Made by a program: the position numbers and the translations under genes. A stretch of DNA of 64,000 nucleotides from positions 9,816,614 to 9,880,613 of the forward strand of contig OZ020247.1 in NCBI GenBank assembly GCA_963971285.1, in the 5' to 3' direction. The stretch comes from Astropecten irregularis (Eukaryota; Echinodermata; Asteroidea; Paxillosida; Astropectinidae). Below are positions 35,613 through 45,589 of the stretch, piece by piece. The stretch's first letter is position 1. Every line of letters starts with the position of its first letter. Under the pieces are notes generated by a model, which was given only the letters and a program-made list of their open reading frames with translations, was not told the origin of the DNA and did not search any database.

Positions 35613-36050
35613 GAATGCACAGAAATTGTTCATTATAGTGTTCACTGTTCAGCATGCCAAAACATTGGACATGAACATTGGGAGCCAAGGATGATGTTCG
35701 GTATAAACATGCCAAAGGTTAGCCTTTGAGCTAGTCAGACACTCCTAACTCCAAAGCACTAAAACAATGTCCTCGCACTTATAAAAAAAAACAACAATCA
35801 TCTGAAATGTACAAAAACAAAATATGCAGAATGCTATTTATACCACACACAGCATTGCTTAGGATTACGTCTATTACTTTTTGCACCAAACCTGAGGGTT
35901 TGTTATTTTATTTATTTGCATGAATGTATTATACAAACCGAATGGACCATATCACTGTAGAGATTAATTGTAGGTAGCACTTTAAACGTTATTAAGAATT
36001 GTAATATTGTTTATAAGAAGACAATAAAATGGCCAAATTATGACAGGAAC

Positions 36051-36897
36051 TGTCGATATGTCCTTATTACATGTGTCGATATGACCTTGTTACATGTGTC
36101 GATATGTCCTTGTTACATGTGTCGATATGACCTTGTTACATGTGTCGATATGTCCTTGTTACATGTGTCGATATGACCTTGTTACATGTGTCGATATGAC
36201 CTTGTTACATGTGTCGATATGTCCTTGTTACATGTGTCGATATGACCTTGTTACATGTGTCGATATGACCTTGTTACATGTGTCGATATGTCCTTGTTAC
36301 ATGTGTCGATATGACCTTGTTACATGTGTCGATATGACCTTGTTACATGTGTCGATATGTCCTTGTTACATGTGTCGATATGTCCTTATTACATGTGTCG
36401 ATATGACCTTGTTACATGTGTCGATATGTCCTTATTACATGTGTCGATATGACCTTGTTACATGTATCGATATGTCCTTATTACATGTATCGATATGACC
36501 TTGTTACATGTGTCGATATGTCCTTGTTACATGTGTCGATATGTCCTTATTACATGTGTCAATATGTCCTTGTTACATGTGTCGATATGACCTTGTTACA
36601 TGTGTCGATATGACCTTGTTACATGTGTCGATATGTCCTTGTTACATGTGTCGATATGACCTTGTTACATGTGTCGATATGACCTTGTTACATGTGTCGA
36701 TATGTCCTTGTTACATGTGTCGATATGTCCTTATAACATGTGTCGATATGACCTTGTTACATGTGTCGATATGTCCTTATTACATGTATCGATATGACCT
36801 TGTTACATGTGTCGATATGTCCTTGTTACATGTGTCGATATGTCCTTATTACATGTGTCAATATGACTTTGTTACATCTGTCTATATGACCTTGTTA
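36051..36897 (+). repeat. 23-bp minisatellite, about 37 units
   Basis: Unit TGTCGATATGACCTTGTTACA (plus TG). Two main variants, GACCTTGTT and GTCCTTGTT (also GTCCTTATT), occur in runs of the order A-A-S, a 69-bp higher-order unit. The order of variants in the first half is partly repeated in the second, at about 15 units (345 bp). ORFs of 134-135 codons through it are artefacts. Confidence 0.97.
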
Positions 36898-37195
36898 CCC
36901 CTTGCCGTTTTTTAATTTTTTGATGAAAAATCAAATGTTCTGAAACGGATTCAATTCTCATCGCACAGGAGAAATACACCTGTTTTCGATCTAGAAATGA
37001 GTTTTTTGCGATCTGGGACATCTTTTAGGATGATTTGGAACACTTTGGGAAAAAGTCAATTTTAAGGGCAAAAATAACAAAAACGGCAAGGGGTACCCCT
37101 TGCCGTTTTTTCAATTTTTGATGAAAAATCGAATGTTCTGAAATGGATTGAATTCTACTCACAGATGCCGAATAGACCTGTTTTTAAACTAGAAA
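36893..37195 (+). repeat. Repeat with CAAGGGGTACCCCTTG palindrome (array P1)
   Basis: Half-palindrome at 36897 and a full 28-bp palindrome centred near 37095 (core CGGCAAGGGGTACCCCTTGC). About 190 bp separates them. The body (GAAATGGATTGAATTCTACT, AGGATGATTTGGAACACTTT) matches the array at 45590-46340. Confidence 0.88.
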
Positions 37196-37320
37196 TGCTC
37201 ATATGTATAACTACAGGTGTACCATGACTACCATCAATCACACACAGGCTTCATAATGTTATAGTTACCATCAATTACGCACAAGCTTCATATGTATAGC
37301 TACCCCGGCGGGATACGAAC

Positions 37321-37515
37321 CTTTTGGTTTTTAGACCAAGTCCAAACCGAAACTCTAAATACATAAGAATTCGCCCAAATATTCCATATGGAACCATTGG
37401 CACAATGGAAGTGCGCGGGACCACAGTGCAGGAGATACTGGGTTCAAGTACTGGTAGGACAGTGAAGTTTTTTGGTTTTAAGACCAAGTCCAAACCGAAA
37501 CTTTAAATATATAAA
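37321..37515 (+). repeat. Short direct duplication
   Basis: TTTTAGACCAAGTCCAAACC-type sequence at 37328-37367 recurs at 37478-37515 (AAGACCAAGTCCAAACCGAA). Confidence 0.75.
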
Positions 37516-37594
37516 AAATCCTTGTAACTTTCAAGTGGTAACAGAGCATCATGTCCGGATGCTCTGCCAAAACTAGGAGACAGAAAATAAGATT

Positions 37595-38395
37595 TTTTTC
37601 TGTCTGGGGGAACTACCGGGGGGCACTACTTCATACTGGGGAACTACTAGGGGGCACTACTTCATACTGGGGGAACTACTAGGGGGCACTACTTCATACT
37701 GGGGGAACTACTAGGGGGCACTACTTCATACTGGGGGAACTACTAGGGGGCACTACTCCATACTAGGGGAACTACTGGGGAACTACTAGGGGGCACTACT
37801 TCATACTGGGGGAACTACTAGGGGAACTACCGGGGGCACTACTTCATACTGGGGGAACTACTAGGGGGCACTACTCCATACTGGGGGAACTACTAGGGGA
37901 ACTACCGGGGGCACTACTTCATACTGGGGGAACTACCGGGGGCACTACTCCATACTGGGGGAACTACTGGGGGCACTACTAGGGGGCACTACTTCATACT
38001 GGGGAACTACTAGGGGAACTACTTGGGGCACTACTTCATACTGGGGAACTACTAGGGGAACTACCGGGGGCACTACTTCATACTGGGGGAACTACTGGGA
38101 GGGGCACTACTCCATACTGGGGGAACTACCGGGGGCACTACTCCATACTGGGGGAACTACTAGGGGAACTACCAGGGGCACTACTCCATACTGGGGGAAC
38201 TACTAGGGGAACTACCAGGGGCACTACTCCATACTGGGGGAACTACTAGGGGAACTACCGGGGGGCACTACTCCATACTGGGGGAACTACTGGGGGAACT
38301 ACTAGGGGGGCACTACTTCATACTGGGGGAACTACCGGGGGCACTACTCCATACTGGGGGAACTACTAGGGGAACTACCAGGGGCACTACTCCAT
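37595..38395 (+). repeat. GGGGGAACTACTAGG minisatellite (about 32-bp units)
   Basis: Roughly 25 copies built from GGGGGAACTACTAGGGGG, GCACTACTTCATACT and shorter GGGGAACTAC blocks; unit length varies because the GAACTACTAGGG sub-block is sometimes doubled. Confidence 0.95.
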
Positions 38396-38830
38396 ACTCC
38401 ATAATGCTGTTTTATGCTTGGAAGTTGTTCCGTTAACTTGTATGCATCCGTTAGGGTGTTCTCGATCAATTAAAGAAAAAGTAAATTTTTGGCCCAAATT
38501 GATAAAAACGACAAGGGGTACCCCTTTGCCATTTTTGTCACTTTTCACCCTTTTTTGACATGTCATGAAAATGCTTTCTAATGCCTTCTTAGACACCAAT
38601 AATGCTGTTTTGTGCTTGGAAGTTGTTCCTTTCACTTGTATACATCCGTTAGGGTGTTCTCGATCAATTAAAGAAAAAGTAAATCTTTGGCCCAAATTGA
38701 TGAAAACTATAAGGGTACCCCTTGCCATTTTTGTCACTTTTCACCCATTTTTTACACGTCATGAAAATGATTTATAATGCCTTCTAAGACATCAATAATG
38801 CTGTTTTGTGCTTAAATGTTGTTCCTTTCA
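38396..38830 (+). repeat. 190-bp tandem repeat with the same GGTACC palindrome (array P2)
   Basis: Two and a fraction copies (about 38401-38590, 38591-38785, start of a third). Each contains AATGCTGTTTT(A/G)TGCTTGGA, GGGTGTTCTCGATCAATTAA and (C)AAGGGGTACCCCTTTGCC or AAGGGTACCCCTTGCC. The body differs from array P1, but the stretch around the palindrome is shared. Confidence 0.9.
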
Positions 38831-39164
38831 CTTGTATGCATCCCTATAGTAGGCCTAGACATGTAAAAATAAAAAGAATTACGTGACCAATAAATGTCAA
38901 TATAAAATACCAGAGTGAGCAAAGATGACAGTATAAAAATACAAAAATGGCCTGAAATTTTGCATTTGTGACATGTTTTAAATATTTCATGTTTATTTAA
39001 CACACAAATGTATACTTAATCAACAAAAGCAAGGTCTCAATTGGATGATGGGAAAAATATACTTCGGAACTAAATGAAAATTGGTGACACATGTAAAGTA
39101 AAAGCTCAAGATGCATACTTTTAAATAAAGGCAAATGTCCACTTTGTTGCTGCCAAATGAAATG
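38831..39164. other. AT-rich spacer, no feature seen
   Basis: No repeat ends or exons recognised between array P2 and the next MITE. Confidence 0.55.
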
Positions 39165-39370
39165 TTAAAGGTAGTATCATACATTGGTTTTTGTCAACAA
39201 AATACAGATTTGTGGGCAAAAATATCAAGGAAGATACAGTAAAAGTCATCTGTGAAAATTTCAGTCCCATACGGTGCCCAATTTTTGAGAAAACAGTGAA
39301 AAACAGCAACAGTATTTCTTAAGTCTTTTCTCTTTTATTTTTGATCTTTTAAAAGATCAAAAAGATTTAC
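39165..39370. mobile_element. Family-A MITE, right half missing
   Basis: TTAAAGGTAGTATCATACAT start; ends at the central GATCTTTTAAAAGATCAAAA. Breaks at the palindrome centre. Confidence 0.82.
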
Positions 39371-39769
39371 TACAGGCAACAAGCTGGCTGTTGACTGGTC
39401 AAATTCTATCGTATTTTTAATAAGCACCAATGCTTATGACTGCCTTGCAACCAACAGCCTCCAGATTACGAGATATCAGTGGCTGACTTTTAGAATGTTT
39501 AAAAACAACAAACTAGCGATTAAGAATCTCTTTTCTTGCCTCCAAACAACCAGGTACAGCAAGCATGATGTACACTGCCATTGACTGCAAGATGGTTGTC
39601 GTTTTTTAACTGGAAAACTTTCCACACAATATGCACAGATAAAAAATACATTAGTTGGGCAAAACGATATCAGGGGTAAAAGAAACCACTCCAGTTAGCC
39701 TTGGAATACATTTTACTTATTTTTATTTATTTATTTCTTGTCTACCCTGGGGCTACCCGCTCAGTGAAA

Positions 39770-40090
39770 CACTGTTTTCCAGAGGTGCCCAGCAATAACA
39801 ATATGAATTATGAAGGATGGTGCTACACGTGACCGAGAAGCAGGCTTTCATGGGCGCCCTTTGGCAGCCAGCCACATCAACCCATAATGATCACGAAGGC
39901 TGACGAAGCACAGCCTAAGATCGAAAGTGTTTGATATTTGTGGAGGGAGGAAAACCGGAGAACCAGGAGAAAAACCCTCGTAGCATAGGAGAGAACCAAA
40001 CGCACAACTCTACTCACATATGACCCATGCCGGGATCAAACCCAGGCCACATTGGTGAGAGGCGAGTGCCTAACACACTTGCCACTTATG
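39770..40090 (-). mobile_element. tRNA-derived SINE, minus strand
   Basis: Reversed B-box CGGGATCAAACCCAGGCC near 40032; head GGCAAGTGTGTTAGGCACTC (minus). The body includes reversed GGAGGAAAACCGGAGAACCA, a phrase common in SINE or LINE-derived repeats. Confidence 0.75.
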
Positions 40091-40135
40091 TCCCCATACA
40101 ATGAATACATAGTTAACTGCAGGGAGTAATGTATA

Positions 40136-40598
40136 CAGGGTGTCCCCAAAAAAACACTTGTGTCGAGAACTATTATATGACAATTAAACTGTTTATCACT
40201 TCAAGATTCAGATATGTGATACAGCTATGTCTTGGCTATCACCATGTGGTTGAGGTGGCTGAAATGCTCCTCTAGGTATCTGTATTTGAGGAAAATTGGA
40301 CTACCATTGAGTAAAAAAACTAAAACTGAATTACCCAACCTCAAAGCCCAATTTTCATCTTCCTTTCATACACATTATGTGTGTATTGACCACTATGCGT
40401 GTTATCCTTGCAAATTTGTTTTTAAAAAGTACTCTTTCAATTGGTCATATTTTCGCCAATTTCACCCCGATTTTGCTTAAATTCTACAATGGTGATATCC
40501 AAGACATGGCAGTATGACATATCTGAATCTTGAAGTGATAAACAGTTAAATCTTAACATTATTGGTCCCGACACAGTGTTTTTTTCTGGGACACCCTG
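40136..40598. mobile_element. TA-flanked MITE carrying an MRPL57 exon fragment (N1)
   Basis: CAGGGTGTCCCCAAAAAAAC left and GGGACACCCTG right, flanked by TA on both sides. Internal inverted CACTTCAAGATTCAGATATG and TATCTGAATCTTGAAGTGAT. Positions 40245-40283 match 41116-41154 (MRPL57 exon 3) at 38 of 39 bases; the sister copy at 51062-51511 has unrelated sequence there. Confidence 0.88.
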
Positions 40599-41101
40599 TA
40601 TACACCAAATTGCACACCAGAAAATGAGTGGGAAATTGTTGCATTACCATGGTTGCTTTAGCCTGATCAGCTATTCAAAAGGACAAAAACTGTCAACTTA
40701 TATTGTATTTAAATCACTCCTGTTGTTCCAAGTTCAACAGACAGAGGAAGATAGTTCCACGTTGTCATAATCTATTCAAAGCTCTCGTATCTTTCCACTG
40801 GTCATGCCAGAAGTGATATCTCACATTTGGGAAATTGTGCAGTTATCCTGTGCAGTTTGTGCTGCAAAATTTAGATAGCCGCAAAAAAAAAAAAAACTGA
40901 ATAATTCTCAATGAATGTAACTTCAAGACGTCAAATGCAAAAAAAGAAATTCGTCTCACTTTGATGGACAAACAAATGAATGGAAGAGCAAATCCTCAAG
41001 TTTCACGTCCAAGTGATTTCAGCTAGAGATGTTTCCGGTCCCTTGTTAGGTGCATGTACAAGTGACGCATTTACAGAGTTAGACACGCACCAGTCCCTCC
41101 G

Positions 41102-41242
41102 TTACCATCGTCTGCTGTGGTTGAGGTGGCTGAAATGCTCTTCTAGGTATCTGTGGGGTTTCATCTTCTCGTGTCGTTGCTTACAGACGATCTCTCCGTA
41201 CTCACGGTAGTTCTGCTCTTTGTTGTGTCCAAACTCCTCCTC
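41102..41242 (-). CDS. MRPL57: MRPL57 exon 3 (residues 64-109, stop)
   Basis: Acceptor CTATTGACAG above 41242; stop TAA at 41104-41102. Encodes EEEFGHNKEQNYREYGEIVC, then a basic C-terminus ending SRRW. A 39-bp piece of this exon (41116-41154) recurs at 40245-40283 inside a MITE. Confidence 0.94.
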   Translation of the reverse strand, partial: EEEFGHNKEQNYREYGEIVCKQRHEKMKPHRYLEEHFSHLNHSRRW

Positions 41243-44200
41243 CTGTCAATAGAAGAAAAAAAGAACAAGATTGTAGACTTTTTAATATTGAGAACTGAAA
41301 TGTAAACACTCTTATATACCAGTACATGAATCAACCATTAGGGGCCAATTTCACAGAGCTGCTTAAAGGTACAATATATGATTGGTAAAGGTCACATGAC
41401 AGCACTCATACTTTGTCTGATCAGACATGTACATGAAATAATAAACCTGTAAAATATTTGAGCTCAATCGGACACCTTAGTCACGAGAAAATATTGATCT
41501 TTATAAAAGACACAAAATCTTGATTTGCTTGAAAAAACCCAGCATCTGATGAACCAAGATTTCCCACGGTGACTGTTTGCACTGTTTACGAACTGTTGAG
41601 TCCATTTTCTGTCTCAAACTCGATAATTTTTTTGGAGGCCTTGCAAATTCTATATGCTCCCTTTAAGCACCAACATTTGTTTATGGCACAACCTTTCGCA
41701 CCAAAAAACCTTAGATTAATATCAGTACCGGTATGCCAGCCAAAACTCCTCGTGAACTTACTCAGCAAAAAATGACCGAATACAAGTCCAAAGCAGTAAA
41801 CATCACATGAACATTTGGTTGGTAATTTCCTGTTTGATCAAGGAAGACTCTACAAGGTCACCGTTAGCAGTTTTCAAAGTCAAATATGCTCTTTATCACG
41901 AACCAAACTAGTCTGTTGGATAAACAGCCTCTCTCAGTCTAATTCTGTGTGTCTTTTAGGTAAATATGAATGTATATTCATCACTTTTAAGTAATCATGC
42001 CATTTCATTGGACCAAGTTACAAACTGAATTAAAGGGTCTATGCAATAGGAATATTATGGCTTGAACATGTGCCAAAAAGAAATTGTTACATGGGGCCTT
42101 TGATTTTACCCACTTCCTCACACTGTTTCAGGGTTAACAACAGTTTTTTGGACTGTATGCTAATTAGAATTTCCATATTCATGAGCAAAACAGTGATGTC
42201 ATCTGCGTAAGTGAGAGCAGTAATCCAATTGCTTTGTGCACAAAAAGTTGGGATTGTTATATAGGTTTTCTGACAAGCCTTTCCCCCTCGATGGGTTTTA
42301 TTGTGCTGAATATGTTCCTTTCACTCAACTGGTGGTGTCATTTTTTTGACCAACCATTTTTGTAGGTCATGTTTGCCTCTTCATTTGTTTATGTTTTTTC
42401 ATTATGTTTTGGCTGTTGGTTCCCTGCATGAGTGTCCAGGAAAATCTCCCATTTTGCAAATCCATTAAAACGAAAACCAAATGCTGGTTTGAAACCAAAA
42501 TAAGACGTGCCATTCATTATCTGTCACTATAAGGATCTGGTAGAAATTTCTTTTTTTTTTTAGGCAAATTCATGATCTAGGAGTAGAGGTAGGTGCTGCA
42601 ATGTTTCATCAATATTTCATCAATCGTCTTGTAAAAGAAAATATAGCATTTTGGCACCTCAACAAGTTATAGTGTCCTTACGCATTTTTGTGGCCGCCAT
42701 GACATATGACATTATGGGTGAATCACAACCACTAACTGCATACAGTTATTGCGCTTTTTGCGGCAGTTGACCGCTGTTTTAATAACTTTTTTCGTACATT
42801 TACATGTAACTTGATTTCTAATTATCGTCAACAAAAGCAAGAAAAGATTTTTCAGAAAAACTCATGCCACTATAAAAGACATACAAATAAAAATGTGCGC
42901 AGATTTGTGTTGTACCATGTATACCTCATTATAATGCATGTGCAAACATTGCATAACAAAACTGCGCAGATATTTGTGAAGTTGTGATGTACGATGTACC
43001 AAACTTCACAAATATGTGCAAAGATGTTTTTGATGTTCGATGTTCCTCCTGCGCTACCTTTCTTTGCCGTCTTGCGCATGATATTCATAGTTAATTTCAC
43101 ACTGTGAGTAGTGTAATGCGCGTCCCAAGTGTCATGTGACATGGCGACCACCGCATTTTGCACTGGATACGAAACCACACTATAGGCTGAATGAGGAGCA
43201 TTCTAGCTCTAATACAATACATGGGTACCAAAGGCAAAAGAAGTACTGTAGTCAATAAATAAATGTCCACTTACTTTTGTCAGATACGGTGTATTGAGGT
43301 AACTTTCGTTCTCTTTCTCAATCTCGAGTCTCTTCAGGACGTTCCTCACCATGTTGTCCGTCACCGGTCGGAATTTTCGGTGTTTCCTGTTCAGAAGAGA
43401 AGCAAAGTCCTGAGTGAGACTTACGCAATGCATATCAGGCCAATTCAAAAGACATGTGGGGCTTAAAATATCCAAAACCTTTAGAAGCCAAAACAGAAAT
43501 GTTCACAGATTTATGTATAAGGGGCCACTCAAACTTTTCAATGTTTTTGAATTTCGATTTTTTTTTTCGAAATAGAGGGTGGGTGGGTCAAGGGCATAAA
43601 TTGAAGTAAATTGTTAATCGAAATTAACTTTTTGTATTAAAATTCAGAATTTTTCTCTCACTTGCCTGAGAAAAGGATCATGATTCTTTCACCAAATATC
43701 AATGTCAGATAAGGTATTTCTTTGTGGCACATACATTAGAGCTAATGTTGCATGGATTCATAAATTACTTTAAAAAACATGGAGCGGAAAAGCCCTATGC
43801 TCTGTTGCAGACAGACAAAGATCTCTAGTTTTACCATGCATTTGAATTTATATCAAATGTACAATGTACTTGATGAAAAATCAGGGTTTTTTTTAATCAA
43901 AATTGGGGGTGGTTGGGTGGGTCAAAACAATTTGGAAAAAAAAATCGAAATTCAAAAACATTGAAAATTTTGAGTGGCACTAACTTACAGGGTATCAAGA
44001 TGGTGGTGGTAAAAACATACCGTTAAAATGTTTCCGCCTGAAATGGTGTATTTATCCAGGAAAGAGTAAAACAACGACCGAAAATCTTTTTGATCTTTTA
44101 AAAGATTAAAAACATTCGATGATTAGGGGGCCTATATTAATTAAAAAGCTGTATCCTCTTTGAGTGATCCCCCATGTACCGTTCCCAGGTTGCAGCATTG

Positions 44201-45437
44201 CTGCGTGTATCATTGAAACGATCCGTGGGGTATGGCAGTACACGTGTGAGTGGTTTCATGGCTTCTGACTGCCAAACGAACAAAGAAAATTGACTATTGG
44301 GGTCAACACATTTCGCGTGACGTGTTTTGGTCGAGATGGCACTGCGCACTATTCAAAATGGCCGACCGAGGGCAAACGGGGGGAATCTAGACACCTTCGG
44401 TAAGTTTTGGGTCGTTTTTTCTGCAGAAAATGATCTTTCGATATTCAAAGTGGTTTTATATGACAAGTACCAGATTTTGTGTTTGGATTTTAGAAAGTGC
44501 AAAGTTAAGGGGAAACATATTTCAGGAGTTGGCCAAAAAGTGTTTCGATCGGTTTTTATTCACAAACTGACAAAGTGTCGTAACCCTAACAGGTCCCAGT
44601 CCCCATGTCAGACCTAGGCTAGGGTTACGATCATCGCACTAGTTTACGGGAAGCATAATATCAGTCTGGAAAGGGGCCGTCCATAAAGTATGTACGCACG
44701 AAATGCCGACTTTTTTGACCCCCCCTCCCCCTCTGTACGCATGGCGTACGCATTGATCCCAACCCCCCCTCCCCCCCTGTACGCATACACATTCAACATT
44801 AGGTTTTTCACTTCTCGTGGTCCCTAATTGCTTTAGCATCATTAAAATGTCACCGTAATCCGGGCCGGTACCGTTATTGGGACGTCACTTTCAAATTCTG
44901 AAATGAATGACTAAAGTTTAACAGGTTTGTATACATTTACAGATGGATTTTACTATTTTTACCATGTTGAATAAGAAAAAAAAGGAAAAAACAAAACAAT
45001 CCCGGTGCTTTTTTCACGTTTTTTACCTCTCTTTTCGCGAGATAATGCTATGCAAATTTTTCGTTTGCGTACGGTACGCATTGGCCTTAACCCCCCCCCC
45101 TCCCCCCCTGTACGCATGTCGTACGCATCGGTAACAACCCCCCCTCCCCCCCTTCGTGCGTACGTACTTTATGGACGGCCCCTGAAAGTGGGTTTTACGG
45201 AGTGTTTTCACCCTATCATTTTTCTCAAAACGCCCTCTGTCGGTTCCATAGTCACCTGATAGTTTTGTGTACACTACAAGTGATGGCCATTGCATTGCCA
45301 TTGCAGTGGAATTCTTCCCACGAAGACGAAGGATACCGTAAAAATAGAGTATTCACTTACCCTATAAACTGCCGACCTGGCGTCCACTTTGACGAACGAA
45401 TTCGTCGCACGACCATCAGTGTCCTTGTAAGCCACAT
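41102..45437 (-). CDS. MRPL57: Mitochondrial ribosomal protein L57 (mL63), complete 3-exon gene
   Basis: Spliced CDS on the minus strand: 45437-45361, 43386-43275, 41242-41102. It encodes 109 residues; human MRPL57/MRP63 is 102. Seen: an MWLT start that aligns with the MFLT start of the human protein, then PGRQFIGKHRKFRP, KRLEIEKENESYLNTPYLTK, a GHN..Q charged helix, and a C-terminal PHRYLEEHFSHLNHSRRW. Together these are diagnostic of the mL63 family. Family knowledge: a small metazoan-specific component of the large subunit of the mitochondrial ribosome. Compared with human there is a short extension between the start and PGRQ. A possible acceptor (CTCTGTTTAG) 17 bases upstream of the ATG suggests an upstream non-coding exon. 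It converges with the SEC14-like gene across about 8.6 kb of repeats. Confidence 0.94.
41363..41666. mobile_element. Chimeric B/C MITE in MRPL57 intron 2
   Basis: The left part is family B (TTAAAGGTACAATATATGAT, TTTGTCTGATCAGACATGTA). From about 41495 it becomes family C (AAAAGACACAAAATCTTGAT to CTATATGCTCCCTTTAA). Confidence 0.82.
42103..42530 (+). repeat. 430-bp interspersed repeat, copy L2
   Basis: Inverted partner of 20521-20948. Lies in MRPL57 intron 2 (41243-43274), whose remainder (42535-43270) has no recognised feature. Confidence 0.85.
43275..43386 (-). CDS. MRPL57: MRPL57 exon 2 (residues 26-63)
   Basis: Acceptor TTCTGAACAG just above 43386; donor GTAAGT at 43274-43269, phase 0. 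Encodes KHRKFRPVTDNMVRNVLKRL, then EIEKENESYLNTPYLTK, the core that identifies the family. Confidence 0.94.
43485..44113. mobile_element. Family-A MITE split by a PIF/Harbinger-like MITE
   Basis: AGAAATGTTCACAGATTTAT and GTATAA (to 43520) continue at 43984 with CTTACAGGGTATCAAGATGG. Truncated at both outer ends. Confidence 0.83.
43521..43980. mobile_element. MITE with TAA duplication (PIF/Harbinger-like)
   Basis: Ends GGGGCCACTCAAACTTTTCA and TGAAAATTTTGAGTGGCAC, flanked by TAA at 43518-43520 and 43981-43983. A 3-bp TAA/TTA duplication is typical of PIF/Harbinger elements. Long inverted arms continue as AATGTTTTTGAATTTCGATT. Confidence 0.85.
44140..44315 (+). mobile_element. SINE-associated repeat without tRNA head
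   Basis: TATCCTCTTTGAGTGATCCC to GGCTTCTGACTGCCAAACGA and ATTGACTATTGGGGTC; matches the outer parts of 31145-31557. Confidence 0.7.
44672..45183. mobile_element. MITE with AGGGGCCGTCCATAAAG ends in MRPL57 intron 1
   Basis: AGGGGCCGTCCATAAAGTAT plus GTACGCACGAA left; TTCGTGCGTACGTACTTTAT plus GGACGGCCCCT right. Inner C-runs next to TGTACGCAT blocks occur four times. Confidence 0.87.
45361..45437 (-). CDS. MRPL57: MRPL57 exon 1 (start codon, residues 1-26)
   Basis: ATG at 45437-45435. Encodes MWLTRTLMVVRRIRSSKWTP, then GRQFI, arginine-rich as expected of a mitochondrial protein. Donor GTAAGT lies at 45360-45355, phase 2. The alternative frame that also reads through this exon joins to a frame with a stop in exon 2, so it is excluded. 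Confidence 0.92.
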
Positions 45438-45589
45438 TTCTGACGCTACTGCCTCTAAACAGAGATGAAATTAGTAAGGAAACGTACAGAATCTACATCT
45501 TTTACGTTACCAATACCAGAAACATGCGACCATTTTACACATGTAATAGGACGCCCTCTCGTGTTGGATTATCGACCAACTTCAGGATG

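Noticed and set aside
36094-36915. Two ORFs of 134 and 135 codons rich in CRYVLVTCVDM-like repeats
   Set aside because: They are the 23-bp minisatellite read through; no start context, splice signals or protein family, and the repeat unit is not a multiple of three.
36051-38395. CRISPR array
   Set aside because: Repeats are contiguous without unique spacers and the genome is eukaryotic.
44327-44617. 96-codon ORF after CGAGATGGCACTGCGC with a GGTAAGTT donor-like site
   Set aside because: It resembles a 5' exon, but the in-frame continuation is not recognisable, ATG GCC GAC CGA reaches a stop quickly in another frame, and it lies antisense to MRPL57 intron 1. No support beyond the ORF.
44672-45301. 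GGRGG/RHAYRGGGG-containing ORFs
   Set aside because: They are translations of the C/G-run blocks of the AGGGGCCGTCCATAAAG MITE.
45361-45461. Alternative frame through MRPL57 exon 1 (GSSVRNVAYKDTDGRATNSF)
   Set aside because: It would leave the exon in phase 0 and run into a stop in exon 2; only the MWLT frame joins to the conserved PGRQFIGKHR core.
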